64,000 nt of DNA, taken from assembly GCA_024372625.1 (NCBI GenBank), contig CP099605.1, positions 1,302,001-1,366,000 of the forward strand, given 5' to 3'. Position 1 is the first letter of the stretch, and each line of letters opens with the position of its first letter. A program made the translations under genes and the position numbers. The notes beneath the pieces were generated by a model. The model saw only the letters and a list, made by a program, of their open reading frames with translations, made no database searches and was not told where the DNA came from. Source of the stretch: Comamonadaceae bacterium OTU4NAUVB1. GTDB taxonomy: Bacteria > Pseudomonadota > Gammaproteobacteria > Burkholderiales > Burkholderiaceae_C. Of this stretch, positions 29,231-38,623 are shown piece after piece.

Positions 29231-29445
29231 CGTTGGTGCTCGCGCCGCGGTTCACGCGGTGCAGTTCAACGGGAAGCAGGAGCCAGACGCCCCCCGGGCC
29301 GAGGCCAGCCTGCGCTGCCCCCGCAACGGTCCAGCAGACGGCGTCCTCACCGGCGCCACTCCCGCCAATTCGCCACTGGGCGCCCTGAAACAGGTGCCTG
29401 GGAAGGCGGTGGGAGATGCGCTGCAAGCCCGGATACCGGCCAACG
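29231..29445 (+). promoter_or_regulatory. Cobalamin riboswitch
   Basis: The leader of the btuB transcript has the conserved landmarks of the adenosylcobalamin riboswitch in order. These are a GTTCAACGGGAAGCAGG segment (29261-29277), GCTGCCCCCGCAACGGT (29314-29330), CGCCACTGGGCG (29371-29382), TGGGAAGG (29399-29406) and the B12 box AGCCCGGATACCGGCC (29426-29441). It should repress expression of the downstream cobalamin uptake and salvage genes when cobalamin is abundant. The exact 5' boundary is approximate. Confidence 0.93.
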
Positions 29446-29533
29446 AGGAGACGGCGCCGCGTGCGCCGTCGTGACACCCAGACGTCCGGCGGGGAAGCCG
29501 GGCAGGGTTTTGGTTTCCCGAGTTTCCTGTTCC

Positions 29534-31486
29534 ATGAAAAATTCCGTTTCCCTCGCCGGCGCGTGCCGGTCCGCACCCGCACGCCTGTTGCCCGCGACGC
29601 TGGCGATCGCCGCCGCCTGGCCCGTGCTCGCCTCGGCCCAGGCGCAGCCCGCCGACGACGTGCTGCGCGAGACCGTGGTGACCGCCACGCGCGTCGAGCA
29701 GCCGCTGGCCGATCTGGTGAGCGACGTCTCCATCGTCGACCGCGCCACCATCGAGCGCAGCGGCGCGACCGGCGTGGCCGACGTGCTCGCGCGCCTGCCG
29801 GGCATCGAGATCGTGCGCAACGGCGGCATCGCCAATGCGAGCAGCGTGTTCCTGCGCGGCGCCGAGTCGCGCTTCACGGCCGTCTACCTCGATGGCGTGC
29901 GCATCGACTCGCAGTCCACCGGCGGCGTGGCGTGGGAGGCGATCCCGCTGGCGCAGATCGACCGCATCGAGGTCCTGCGCGGTCCCGCCGCCGCGGTCTA
30001 CGGCTCCGACGCGATCGGCGGTGTCGTGCAGCTGTTCACCCGGCGCGGCGAGGGTCCGGCGCGCCCCTACGTCGGCATCGGCCTGGGCAGCCACGACCTG
30101 CGCCGCGCCGAGGCCGGCGTGAGCGGCTCGGCCGGCGTGGGCGGCGCGTTCGACTACTCGCTCGGCGCCGCCTACGAGGAGAGCCGCGGCTTCGACGTCC
30201 AGCCGCGCAGCCTGCGCTCGCCGCTGCGCAGCGGGCCCTTCGCCGCCGACGGCTTCACCAGCCCGGACCGCGACGGCTACCGCATCAGCTCGGCCAACGC
30301 GCGTCTGGGGTTCCGGATCAGCGCGACGCAGCGCATCGAGACCACGCTGCTGACGAGCGACACCCAGGCGAAGTACGACGCCCGCGTCTCCGGCACGCGG
30401 CCGCCGGCGGCCTTCGCCGACGACACCAACGCCAACACGCTGCGCACCGCCGGCGCGGCGTGGATCGCCAAGTGGAGCGACCTCTACAGCACGCGCGTGC
30501 AGGTCACCGACAGCCGCAGCACCTACGAGACGGCGCCGTCGTTCTACCGCACCGAGACGCAACTGCGCGGCTACCTGTTCCAGAACGAACTGCGCTTCGG
30601 GCCGCACCTGGTGACCGCCGCGCTGGAGCGCCGCGAGGACGCGCTGGACAATGCCGCCACCGCGTTCGTGCCGCGCCTGGCGCGCGATCGGTCGCAGAAC
30701 GCGCTGGCGCTGGGCTACGGCTTCGTGCAGGGCCCGCACTCGCTGCAGCTGCACGCGCGCCACGACGACGACAGCGAGTTCGGCGGCAAGTCCACCGGCA
30801 GCGCCGCCTACGGCTTCGCGATCACGCCGCAGTGGCGCGCGACCGCCTCGGCGGGCACGTCGTTCCGCGCGCCGACGCTCTACCAGCGCTTCAGCCAGTA
30901 CGGGGTCGCCAGCCTGCAGCCGGAGGAGGGCGAGAACGTCGAGGTCGGTCTGCGCTACACGCAGGGCGCGACGACCGCCGGCATCGTCGCCTACCGCAAC
31001 CGCATCACCAACCTGATCACCTTCGGTCCGGCGGGCGTGGGCACCTGCCAGGACCGCAACGTCGGTTGCTACGCCAACACGGCGCGCGCCCAGTACGAGG
31101 GCGTGACGCTGTCGGGTGGCCACCGCATCGGCGACGTGACGCTGCGCGCGTCGGCCGACTTCCAGGACCCGCGCGACCTCGACACCGACCGCCAGCTCGC
31201 GCGGCGTTCGCGCCGCCACGCCACCGTGGGAGCCGACTGGCGCCTGGCCGGCTGGACGCTGGGCGCGGAGGTGCAGACCTCAGCGATGCGCTGGGACGAC
31301 GCCGCCAACACGCGCCGCCTGGGTGGCTATGCGCTGCTGAACCTGTCGGCGACGACGCAGCTCACGCGCGAGATCGGCCTGGTGGCGCGCCTGGACAACG
31401 TCGGCGACAAGGACTACCAGCTCGCGCGCACCTACGCCACCGGCGGCCGCCGGGGCTACGTCGGCCTGAAGTGGACGCCGCAGTGA
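29534..31486 (+). CDS. btuB: TonB-dependent outer-membrane vitamin B12 receptor (BtuB-like)
   Basis: This 650-residue outer-membrane receptor has a signal peptide (about residues 1-36). A TonB-box-like segment RETVVTATR follows near the mature N-terminus. The plug domain reads GVADVLARLPGIEIVRNGG and RGAESRFTAVYLDGVRID, and the following beta barrel ends with a terminal aromatic strand. The cobalamin riboswitch just upstream identifies it as the corrinoid receptor. I chose the ATG at 29534 (MKNSVSLAG), not 29471, because it begins at the signal peptide. Its stop overlaps the start of cobB (GTGA), so receptor and biosynthetic genes are coupled. Confidence 0.95.
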   Translation: MKNSVSLAGACRSAPARLLPATLAIAAAWPVLASAQAQPADDVLRETVVTATRVEQPLADLVSDVSIVDRATIERSGATGVADVLARLPGIEIVRNGGIANASSVFLRGAESRFTAVYLDGVRIDSQSTGGVAWEAIPLAQIDRIEVLRGPAAAVYGSDAIGGVVQLFTRRGEGPARPYVGIGLGSHDLRRAEAGVSGSAGVGGAFDYSLGAAYEESRGFDVQPRSLRSPLRSGPFAADGFTSPDRDGYRISSANARLGFRISATQRIETTLLTSDTQAKYDARVSGTRPPAAFADDTNANTLRTAGAAWIAKWSDLYSTRVQVTDSRSTYETAPSFYRTETQLRGYLFQNELRFGPHLVTAALERREDALDNAATAFVPRLARDRSQNALALGYGFVQGPHSLQLHARHDDDSEFGGKSTGSAAYGFAITPQWRATASAGTSFRAPTLYQRFSQYGVASLQPEEGENVEVGLRYTQGATTAGIVAYRNRITNLITFGPAGVGTCQDRNVGCYANTARAQYEGVTLSGGHRIGDVTLRASADFQDPRDLDTDRQLARRSRRHATVGADWRLAGWTLGAEVQTSAMRWDDAANTRRLGGYALLNLSATTQLTREIGLVARLDNVGDKDYQLARTYATGGRRGYVGLKWTPQ

Positions 31487-32922
31487 GCGTGGCGGCCGGT
31501 CACGCGCCGCCGGCCGGGCCGGCCGCCTGCGCCGCCGTGCTGGTGGCGGCGCCGGCCTCGGGCCAGGGCAAGACGACCGTCGCCGCCGCGCTGGCGCGGC
31601 TGCACGCGCGCGCCGGCCGGCGCGTGCGGGTCTTCAAGTGCGGGCCGGATTTCCTCGACCCGCAGTGGCTGGCGCTGGCCTCCGGCGCGCCGGTGCATTC
31701 GCTGGACCTGTGGATCAACGGCGAAGCCGACTGCCGCGCGCGCCTGCACGCGGCCGCCGCGTCGGCCGACCTGCTGATCGTCGAGGGCGTCATGGGCCTG
31801 TTCGACGGCCGGCCGAGCGCGGCCGACCTGGCCACCCGCTTCGGCCTGCCGGTGCTGGCCGTGATCGACGCGCGGGCGATGGCCGGGACCTTCGGCGCCC
31901 TGGCCCTGGGCCTGCGCGCGTTCCAGCCCGGCCTGCCGTGGCTGGGCGTGCTGGCCAACCGCGTCGCGAGCGAGCGCCACGCCGGCATGCTGCGCGACGC
32001 CCTGCGTCAACCGGACCAATGGCTGGGCGGCCTGCCGCACGGCGCGGCCTTCGCGCTGCCCGAGCGCCACCTGGGGCTGGTGACGACCGGCGACACCGCC
32101 GACGCGCTCGCGCGCCTGGACGCCGCCGCCGACGCGCTGGCCGCGACGCCGCTGGGCGCGCTGCCGGTCGCGGCGCTGCCCCGGGTGCGCTTCGAGGCGC
32201 CGCCGGCGCCGGCCGCGTCGCGCGACGCAGCCGGCGCCGGCGCGGCGCGGCCCCTGGCCGGGCGCACGGTCGCCGTGGCGCGCGACGCCGCCTTCGCCTT
32301 CATCTACCCGGCCAACCTCGCGGTGCTGGAGGACCTGGGCGCGCGGGTCGCCTTCTTCGCACCGCTGGCGGGCGACAGCCTGCCGCCCTGCGACGCGGTC
32401 TGGCTGCCCGGCGGCTACCCCGAACTCCACGCCGCCGCGCTCGCGGCCTGCCTGCCGCTGCGCGCGGCGCTGCACGCGCACGCCGCCGCTGGCCGGCCGG
32501 TCTGGGCCGAGTGCGGCGGGATGATGGCGCTGTTCGACACGCTCGTCACCGCCGATGGCGCCAGCCATGCGATGTGGGGCCTGCTGCCCGGCCGCTCGAC
32601 GATGCAGGGGCGCCTCGCCGGGCTCGGCCCGCAGGCCCTGCGGCTGGGCGACGGCGAGACGCTGCGCGGCCACACCTTCCACTATTCGACCAGCGAGACC
32701 CCGTCGCCGGTGGCCGCGCGCACCGTGCCGCCCGCGACCGGCGCCGGCGCGGCGGCGCGTCCGGGCGAGGCCGTCCACGTGCGCGGCGGCGTGCGCGCGA
32801 GCTACTTCCACGCCTGGTTCGCGTCGAATCCGCGCGCGGCGGCACGGCTGTTCGAGCCGGCGCCGATCGCGTTCGCGGCCGCCGCCGACACGGCACCCGG
32901 CGGGCCGTCGCGCGATGCCTGA
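31483..32922 (+). CDS. cobB: Cobyrinic acid a,c-diamide synthase
   Basis: This 479-residue enzyme (CobB/CbiA) amidates the a and c side chains of (hydrogeno)cobyrinic acid using glutamine and ATP. The N-terminal P-loop domain has ASGQGKTTVAAAL and KCGPDFLDP. The C-terminal class I glutamine amidotransferase domain has LPGGYPELHA and the nucleophile cysteine in WAECGGMMALF, with a late histidine in ASYFHAWFA. The GTG at 31483 overlaps the btuB stop; a second GTG at 31489 is a near alternative. Its stop overlaps cobU. Confidence 0.95.
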   Translation: MSVAAGHAPPAGPAACAAVLVAAPASGQGKTTVAAALARLHARAGRRVRVFKCGPDFLDPQWLALASGAPVHSLDLWINGEADCRARLHAAAASADLLIVEGVMGLFDGRPSAADLATRFGLPVLAVIDARAMAGTFGALALGLRAFQPGLPWLGVLANRVASERHAGMLRDALRQPDQWLGGLPHGAAFALPERHLGLVTTGDTADALARLDAAADALAATPLGALPVAALPRVRFEAPPAPAASRDAAGAGAARPLAGRTVAVARDAAFAFIYPANLAVLEDLGARVAFFAPLAGDSLPPCDAVWLPGGYPELHAAALAACLPLRAALHAHAAAGRPVWAECGGMMALFDTLVTADGASHAMWGLLPGRSTMQGRLAGLGPQALRLGDGETLRGHTFHYSTSETPSPVAARTVPPATGAGAAARPGEAVHVRGGVRASYFHAWFASNPRAAARLFEPAPIAFAAAADTAPGGPSRDA

Positions 32923-33499
32923 GCGCGAATTCATCCTCGGCGGCCAGAAGAGCGGCAAGTCGCGCCGCGCCGAGCTGCGGGCGCGGGCCTGGCTCGACGG
33001 CGGCGCCGCGCGGCGCGCGGTGTTGATCGCCACCGCCCAGCCCTGGGACGACGAGATGCGCGCGCGCATCGCGCGCCACCGCCGCGAGCGCGCCGCGCGC
33101 GTGCCCGGCCTGCGCACGGTGGAAGAGCCGCTGCGGCTGGCCGAGACCGTCGCCGCGCACGCCGCGCCCGACACGCTGGTGGTGGTCGACTGCCTCACGC
33201 TGTGGCTGACCGCGCACCGGATGCCGATGACGCCCGCGGCGCCGGAACCGGACGTTGGCGCCGGCGCGGCCGCGGACGCGGACGTCGCGGTCCGCGCCCT
33301 GATCGACGCCATCGGCGCCGCGCGCGGCCCGCTGGTGCTGGTGGGCAACGAGATCGGCCTGGGCGTGATCCCGATGGGGCGCGAGGTGCGCGCCTTCGTC
33401 GACGCGCTCGGCCGCCTCAACCAGGACGTGGCCGCCGCCTGCGACCGCGTCACGCTGATGGCGGCCGGACTGCCGCTGACCCTGAAGGAACCCGCATGA
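32915..33499 (+). CDS. cobU: Bifunctional adenosylcobinamide kinase/guanylyltransferase
   Basis: This 194-residue enzyme (CobU/CobP) phosphorylates adenosylcobinamide and transfers GMP to it in nucleotide-loop assembly. The P-loop reads GGQKSGKS at residues 9-16, where GGARSGKS is more usual. The guanylyl-accepting histidine region is IARHRRERA, and the terminal motif is VGNEIGLGVIPMG followed by FVDALGRLNQDVA. An Ala/Asp-rich insertion (around [14 protein letters not shown]) precedes the last helix. The ATG overlaps the end of cobB by 8 bases, and the stop overlaps btuF. Confidence 0.95.
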   Translation: MPEREFILGGQKSGKSRRAELRARAWLDGGAARRAVLIATAQPWDDEMRARIARHRRERAARVPGLRTVEEPLRLAETVAAHAAPDTLVVVDCLTLWLTAHRMPMTPAAPEPDVGAGAAADADVAVRALIDAIGAARGPLVLVGNEIGLGVIPMGREVRAFVDALGRLNQDVAAACDRVTLMAAGLPLTLKEPA

Positions 33500-34431
33500 C
33501 GATGTCCGCGCTCCGGCGTCCGATCCCTCTCGCCGCGTGCGCGCTCGCGCTGGCGGCCGCCCTGGCCTGGCCGGGCACGGCCGCGCGCGCGGCCGAGGTG
33601 CGCGACGAGCGCGGCGTGACCGTGTCGCTGCCGCGCCCGCCGCAGCGCATCGTCAGCCTGCTGCCGTCGCTGACCGAGTCGGTCTGCGCCCTGGGCGCGT
33701 GCGACCGGCTGGTGGGGGTGGACCGCTATTCGAATTCGCCCGCGCCGGTGCGCGCGCTGCCCCAGGTCGGCGGCGGCCTCGACCCGAACGTCGAGGCCAT
33801 CGTCGCGCTGCGGCCCGACGTGGTGCTGCTGTCGCAGGCCTCGCGCGTGACGCAGCGGCTGGAGGCGCTGGGCGTGAAGGTGATCGCGCTGGAGCCGCGC
33901 ACCAGCGCCGACGTGCGGCGCGTGCTCGACACGCTGGGCGCCGTGCTGGGGGTGGACGACGCGCAGCACGTGTGGCGCGCCATCGACGCCGGCGTGGCGG
34001 CGGCGGCGCAGTCGCTGCCGGCCGCCGCGCGCGGGGCGCGGGTGTACTTCGAGGTCAACAACGCGCCCTACGCGGCCGGCGAGACCTCGTTCATCGGCGA
34101 GACGCTGATCCGCCTGGGCGCGCGCAACGTCGTGCCGGCGGCGCTCGGGCCGTTTCCCAAGCTCAATCCCGAATACGTGGTGCGCGCCGATCCGGAACTG
34201 ATCATGGTGGGCGCGCGCAGCGCCGCCGGACTGGAACAGCGACCGGGCTGGGGCGCCATCCGCGCCGTGCGCGAGCAGCGCATCTGCCGCTTCACGCCCG
34301 AGGAGTCCGACGTGCTGGTGCGCCCGGGGCCGCGCATGGCCGAGGCGGCGCGGCTGATGGCGCGCTGCCTGTCGGAGAAGGCGCCCGGCGTCGCCGCCGG
34401 CGCCCCCACGCCCGCCCGGGCCGTGCCGTGA
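33496..34431 (+). CDS. btuF: Periplasmic cobalamin-binding protein (BtuF-like)
   Basis: This 311-residue protein has a signal peptide (about residues 1-32) and the helical-backbone fold of class III binding proteins. RIVSLLPSLTESVCALGA and VGVDRYSNSP are close to the BtuF pattern. FTPEESDVLVRPGPRMAEA near the C-terminus is also typical. It would hand cobalamin to BtuCD. The ATG overlaps the cobU stop and the gene's own stop overlaps the permease GTG, placing it in one tightly packed operon under the riboswitch. Corrinoid specificity is inferred from this context. Confidence 0.92.
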   Translation: MTMSALRRPIPLAACALALAAALAWPGTAARAAEVRDERGVTVSLPRPPQRIVSLLPSLTESVCALGACDRLVGVDRYSNSPAPVRALPQVGGGLDPNVEAIVALRPDVVLLSQASRVTQRLEALGVKVIALEPRTSADVRRVLDTLGAVLGVDDAQHVWRAIDAGVAAAAQSLPAAARGARVYFEVNNAPYAAGETSFIGETLIRLGARNVVPAALGPFPKLNPEYVVRADPELIMVGARSAAGLEQRPGWGAIRAVREQRICRFTPEESDVLVRPGPRMAEAARLMARCLSEKAPGVAAGAPTPARAVP

Positions 34432-35447
34432 GCGCTCCGCGGCGCCGCGTGCGGGTCGCCGGCGGCGTGCTGGCGGTGCTGTCGCTCGCGCTGCTGACGG
34501 TCGGGCTGGGCATCGGCAGCACCGGCTTCGCCAGCGTCTTCGCGGTGCGGGACGACCCGGTCGCGTGGCAGATCGTCTGGGACATCCGCCTGCCGCGCAC
34601 GCTGGGGGCCTGGCTCGCGGGGGCGCTGCTGGGGCTGTCCGGCGCGGTGGCGCAGGGGCTGTTCCGCAACCCGCTGGCCGACCCGTACCTGCTGGGCAGC
34701 GCCTCGGGCGCGCTGCTGGGCGTGGCCGTGGCGCTGCTGCTCGTGGGCGGCGGCGCGGCCGGCGCGTCGACGGGCGCGCAATGGGCGCTGCGCCTGGGGC
34801 TGACGGGCGCGGCCTTCGTCGGCGCCGTGCTGGCGGTGCTGCTCACGCTGGCGCTGGCGCGCGGGGTGCAGCAGACGCTGCGGCTGCTGCTGGCCGGCGT
34901 GATCGTGGGCGTGGTGCTCGGCGCGCTGAAGGACCTGATCACGATCCAGTCGGCCGACATCCTGGTGGCGCTCACCGGCTTCCTGCTGGGCAACACCGGG
35001 CTGGTCGGCTGGAGCGCCTGCGCGACGATGGCCGGCTGCGCGCTCGCCTGCGTGGCGGCCGCCCGGGTGCTGGCCCCGGTGCTCGACGGCCTGGCGCTGG
35101 GCGAGGCGACCGCCGCCAGCCTGGGCCTGCCGCTGGGCGCGATGCGCGCCGCGCTGGTCGCGGTGCTGGCGCTGGCGACCGGGGCGGCCGTGGCCCAGAC
35201 CGGCCTCATCGCCTTCGTCGGGCTGGCCGCGCCGCACCTGGTGCGCTCGGTGGTCAAGACCACGCACGCCGGGCTCGTCACCCTGTCGGCCGCCATGGGC
35301 GGGATGCTGCTGATGGCGGCCGACCTGCTGGCGCGCTGGCTGATCGCGCCGCAGGAACTCCCCGTGGGCGTGCTGACGGCGCTGCTGGGCGGTGGCTACC
35401 TGCTGTGGCTGATGCGCGGTGGCGCCCTGCGCGGGAGCGCGCGGTGA
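34428..35447 (+). CDS. btuC: Cobalamin ABC transporter permease (FecCD/BtuC family)
   Basis: This 339-residue inner-membrane permease has about ten hydrophobic segments. Family landmarks include DIRLPRTLGAWLAGALLGLS, FRNPLADPYLLGSASGA, the ALTGFLLGNTGLVGWS helix and GFIAFVGL-like AQTGLIAFVGLAAPHLVR. The GTG start at 34428 overlaps the btuF stop by 4 bases. As a homodimer with BtuD it would import cobalamin delivered by BtuF. Confidence 0.94.
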   Translation: MSAPRRRVRVAGGVLAVLSLALLTVGLGIGSTGFASVFAVRDDPVAWQIVWDIRLPRTLGAWLAGALLGLSGAVAQGLFRNPLADPYLLGSASGALLGVAVALLLVGGGAAGASTGAQWALRLGLTGAAFVGAVLAVLLTLALARGVQQTLRLLLAGVIVGVVLGALKDLITIQSADILVALTGFLLGNTGLVGWSACATMAGCALACVAAARVLAPVLDGLALGEATAASLGLPLGAMRAALVAVLALATGAAVAQTGLIAFVGLAAPHLVRSVVKTTHAGLVTLSAAMGGMLLMAADLLARWLIAPQELPVGVLTALLGGGYLLWLMRGGALRGSAR

Positions 35448-36235
35448 CGCGCGGGGCGTCCGGCGGGGTGGCGATCGAGGCGCGCGGCGTGCGCGTCGCG
35501 CTGGGCGGGGTCGAGGTGCTGCACGGCATCGACGCGACGCTGGCGGCGGGCCGCTGGAGCGCCATCGTCGGGCCCAACGGGGCGGGCAAGTCGACCCTGC
35601 TGCGGGTGCTGGCGGGGCTGCAGGCGGGCCATCGCGGCGAGGTGCGGCTCGGCGGCACGCCGCTGGCCGCGCTGCCGGGCCGGGAGCGCGCGCGCCGCCT
35701 GTCGTGGCTGGGGCAGGGCGGGGCGGGCGATGCCGGCGCCGACGACCTGCGCGTGCACGACATCGCCATGCTGGGACGCCTGCCGCACCAGCGCTGGCTG
35801 GCCGCGCCGAGCGAGGCCGATCACGCGGCGGTGGAACGCGCCCTGCGCGAGACGCAGGCCTGGGACTGGCGCGACCGGCCGCTCGGCGAGCTCTCCGGCG
35901 GGGAGCGCCAGCGCGTGCTGCTCGCGCGCGCGCTGGCCGTCGAGGCCGAGGTCGTGCTGATGGACGAGCCCCTGGCCAACCTCGACCCGCCGCACCAGGC
36001 CGACTGGATGCGCACCGCGCGCGCGCTGGCCGCGCGGGGGCGCACGGTGGTCAGCGTGCTGCACGAACTCTCCGTGGCCCTGGCGGCCGACGACCTGGTG
36101 GTGATGGCCGACGGCCGCGTGGCCCACCACGGCGGCTGCGGCGATCCGGCCACGCACGCGGCGCTGGAGGCGGTGTTCGACCGGCGCGTCGCCGTGCACC
36201 GCGTGGCCGGCCAGTGGATCGCGCTGCCGCGATGA
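35444..36235 (+). CDS. btuD: Cobalamin ABC transporter ATPase (BtuD-like)
   Basis: This 263-residue ATPase has Walker A GPNGAGKST, signature LSGGERQRVLLARAL, Walker B EVVLMDEPLANLD and switch histidine SVLHELSVALA. It follows the permease with a GTGA overlap. It resembles FecE/BtuD/HmuV family members, whose substrate depends on the partner; the riboswitch and neighbours indicate corrinoid. It is the last gene of the riboswitch-led operon and converges with an SDR gene after 14 bases. Confidence 0.93.
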   Translation: MTRGASGGVAIEARGVRVALGGVEVLHGIDATLAAGRWSAIVGPNGAGKSTLLRVLAGLQAGHRGEVRLGGTPLAALPGRERARRLSWLGQGGAGDAGADDLRVHDIAMLGRLPHQRWLAAPSEADHAAVERALRETQAWDWRDRPLGELSGGERQRVLLARALAVEAEVVLMDEPLANLDPPHQADWMRTARALAARGRTVVSVLHELSVALAADDLVVMADGRVAHHGGCGDPATHAALEAVFDRRVAVHRVAGQWIALPR

Positions 36236-36249
36236 GGACGTCGGCGCGC

Positions 36250-36966
36250 CTAGCTCAGCCCGGTCACCGGCACGGCCGCGCCGTGGATCGCGCGCGCCGC
36301 GTCGGAGGCCAGGAACACGATCACGGCGGCGAGGTCGGTCGGCGCGACCCAGCGCGCGGGGTCGGCCCCGGGCATGGCGGCGCGGTTGTCGGGCGTGTCG
36401 ATGATGGTGGGCAGCACGCAGTTGACGTTGACGCCGTGCTCGCGCAGCTCGGCCGCCATCGACTCGGTCAGGCGGATCACGGCGGCCTTGGACGCGACGT
36501 AGGCGCCCATCCGCGCCGCGCCCTCCCGCGCCGCGAAGGCGCCGACGTTGACGATGCGCCCGCCACCGGCGGCCAGCATGCCGGGCACCACGGCGTGCGC
36601 CATGTGCAGCACCGTGCGCGCGTTCAGGTCCATCAGGACGTCCCAGGTCCGCGCCGAGGTCTCGTGCACCGCCTCGCCCATGCGGAAGCCGCCGGCGAGG
36701 TTGCACAGCACGTCGATGCGGCCGAAGCGCTCGACGGCGCGCGCGGCGGCGGCGTCGGCCTCGGCCGGCCGCAGCAGGTCGGCGGCGATGTGCATGCGCC
36801 GCGCGTCGGGTTCGCCGAAACTCCCGTGCAGCGCGTCCTCGCGCAGGTCCGCGAGCGCCAGCCGGGCGCCGCGCGCCGCGAACGCCCGCGCGACGGCGCC
36901 GCCGAGGTGGCCGGCCGCGCCGGTGATGAGCACCGTGGTGCCGTCGAAATCCTGGGTCGTGTCCAT
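36250..36966 (-). CDS. Short-chain dehydrogenase/reductase
   Basis: This 238-residue NAD(P)-dependent oxidoreductase has the classical SDR motifs: nucleotide loop TGAAGHLGGAVA, NNAG-like NLAGG, and the catalytic tetrad segment around GAYVASKAAV (Tyr and Lys) with an upstream VGAFAAREGA in place of the usual catalytic Ser. The apparent loss of the Ser at the NVGA position should be checked. The substrate is unknown. It stands alone on the minus strand between btuD and cobO, and may be unrelated to cobalamin synthesis. Confidence 0.88.
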   Translation of the reverse strand: MDTTQDFDGTTVLITGAAGHLGGAVARAFAARGARLALADLREDALHGSFGEPDARRMHIAADLLRPAEADAAAARAVERFGRIDVLCNLAGGFRMGEAVHETSARTWDVLMDLNARTVLHMAHAVVPGMLAAGGGRIVNVGAFAAREGAARMGAYVASKAAVIRLTESMAAELREHGVNVNCVLPTIIDTPDNRAAMPGADPARWVAPTDLAAVIVFLASDAARAIHGAAVPVTGLS

Positions 36967-37017
36967 GTCCCGTGTCCTCGAAGAAATCCGGAATCCGAAG
37001 CCTAACCCCCTCACGCC

Positions 37018-37599
37018 ATGCAGATCGAAACCCCTCCCGCCGCCAAACCCTACGAGAAGCCCGAAGGCGAGCGCCGCGGCCTCGTCATCGTCCACACCGG
37101 CGACGGCAAGGGCAAGAGCACGGCCGCCTTCGGGCTGGCCCTGCGCGCCCACGGCCGCCACCACGTCCACGGCAAGGCCGTGAAGATCTGGCAGTTCATG
37201 AAGGTGCCGACCGCGCGCTTCGGCGAGCACCGCATGTTCGAGCGCATCGGCATTCCCATCGAGGGCCTGGGCGACGGCTTCAGCTGGAAGAGCCAGGACC
37301 TGGAGCGTTCGGGCCAGCTGGCGCGCGACGGCTGGGAGCGCGCGAAGGCATCGATCCTGTCGGGCGAGCATTTCCTGGTGGTGCTCGACGAGATCACCTA
37401 CCCGCTGATCTACGGCTGGCTGCCGCTGGACGACGTGCTCGCCACGCTGCGCGCGCGCCCGTCGGACGTGCACGTGGTGCTCACCGGCCGGCGCTGCCCG
37501 CCGGAGCTGATCGCGCTGGCCGACACCGTGACCGAGATGACGATGGTCAAGCACGCGTTCAAGGCCGGCGTGCCGGCCCAGCGCGGCATCGAGGACTGA
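37018..37599 (+). CDS. cobO: Cob(I)yrinic acid a,c-diamide adenosyltransferase
   Basis: This 193-residue enzyme (CobO/BtuR/CobA family) attaches the adenosyl group to the cobalt. The P-loop reads [14 protein letters not shown], followed by [13 protein letters not shown] and [15 protein letters not shown], all family hallmarks. [22 protein letters not shown] closes the protein. The start [21 protein letters not shown] gives the usual N-terminal arm. It opens the second cobalamin cluster (cobO-cbiB-cobD) and is divergent from the SDR gene with 51 bases between starts; no separate riboswitch is seen there. Confidence 0.96.
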   Translation: MQIETPPAAKPYEKPEGERRGLVIVHTGDGKGKSTAAFGLALRAHGRHHVHGKAVKIWQFMKVPTARFGEHRMFERIGIPIEGLGDGFSWKSQDLERSGQLARDGWERAKASILSGEHFLVVLDEITYPLIYGWLPLDDVLATLRARPSDVHVVLTGRRCPPELIALADTVTEMTMVKHAFKAGVPAQRGIED

Positions 37600-37606
37600 C
37601 GCGTCG

Positions 37607-38623
37607 ATGGCGGCCTGGCAGACGGCGCTGGCGATCGGCATCGCGCTGGTCGTGGACCGCGCCTTGGGCGAACCGCCGGCGCGCTGGCACCCGGTGGTCG
37701 GCATGGGGCGCTACCTGGGCGCGGCGGGGCGGCGGATCGCGCCGGTGGCCGGCGGCGGCGCGGATGTCGGCGGCGCGGCGGCGCGCGGGCGGCCGTTCGC
37801 GCTCGGCGCGGCGGCCTGGTGCCTGGGCGCGGCCGGCGTGGGCGCCGTCGCGTTCGGCCTCGAGGCCGCCATCGCGTCGGCGCCCCTCTGGCTGGCGGCG
37901 GTCCTGGCGGGCCTGCTGCTCAAGCCGCTGCTGGCCTGGCGGATGCTGCGCGACGAGGTGCTGGCCGTGGAGGCGGCGCTGGACGAATCGCTCGACGCCG
38001 GCCGCGCCCGGCTGGCGCGGCTGGTCAGCCGCGACGTCGCGTCGCTCGACGCGGCCGGGGTGCGCGAAAGCGCGATCGAGTCGCTGGCCGAGAACCTCAA
38101 CGACTCGGTGGTGGCGCCGGTGTTCTGGTTCGCGATCCTGGGGTTGCCGGGAGCGGCGGTCTACCGTTTGGCCAACACGGCCGACGCGATGTGGGGCTAC
38201 CTCGGCGAACGCGGGGGCCGCGACTGGACCTGGGCCGGCAAGTGGGCCGCGCGGGCCGACGACGCGCTCTCCTGGGTGCCGGCGCGCCTGACCGCGCTGC
38301 TGCTGCACGCCCATTTCGCGCGTCGTTCCCCGGACGCGTCGCGCCCGCGCGTCCCGTCGCCGCTGGCGACGCTGCGCCGCGAGGCCGTTCTCACGCCGTC
38401 GCCCAACGGCGGCTGGCCGATGGCGGCGATGGCGCTGGGGTTGGGCGTGCGGCTGGGCAAGCCGGGCGTCTACGTGCTCAACGCGTCGGCGCCGGCGCCG
38501 GGCGCGGGCGACGTGCGGCGCGCGGCGCGGGCCGGCGGCCGCGCGGTGGCGCTCATGGCGGCCGGGACGGCCGGGGCGGCGGCGGTGGCGCTGGTGGCGA
38601 CCTGGCTGGCGGGGCGTCCATGA
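37607..38623 (+). CDS. cbiB: Adenosylcobinamide-phosphate synthase
   Basis: This 338-residue membrane enzyme (CbiB/CobD) attaches aminopropanol phosphate to adenosylcobyric acid. Family landmarks include DRALGEPPARWHPVVGMGRY, RDVASLDAAGVRESAIESLAEN and NDSVVAPVFWFAILGLPGA, followed by a YRLANTADAMWGYLGERG segment. About four to five hydrophobic segments are present. It lies 7 bases after cobO and overlaps the next gene (ATGA). Confidence 0.95.
   Translation: MAAWQTALAIGIALVVDRALGEPPARWHPVVGMGRYLGAAGRRIAPVAGGGADVGGAAARGRPFALGAAAWCLGAAGVGAVAFGLEAAIASAPLWLAAVLAGLLLKPLLAWRMLRDEVLAVEAALDESLDAGRARLARLVSRDVASLDAAGVRESAIESLAENLNDSVVAPVFWFAILGLPGAAVYRLANTADAMWGYLGERGGRDWTWAGKWAARADDALSWVPARLTALLLHAHFARRSPDASRPRVPSPLATLRREAVLTPSPNGGWPMAAMALGLGVRLGKPGVYVLNASAPAPGAGDVRRAARAGGRAVALMAAGTAGAAAVALVATWLAGRP

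Noticed and set aside
36967..37017. Second cobalamin riboswitch before cobO
   Set aside because: Only 51 bases are available between the divergent genes and no B12-box-like sequence is present.
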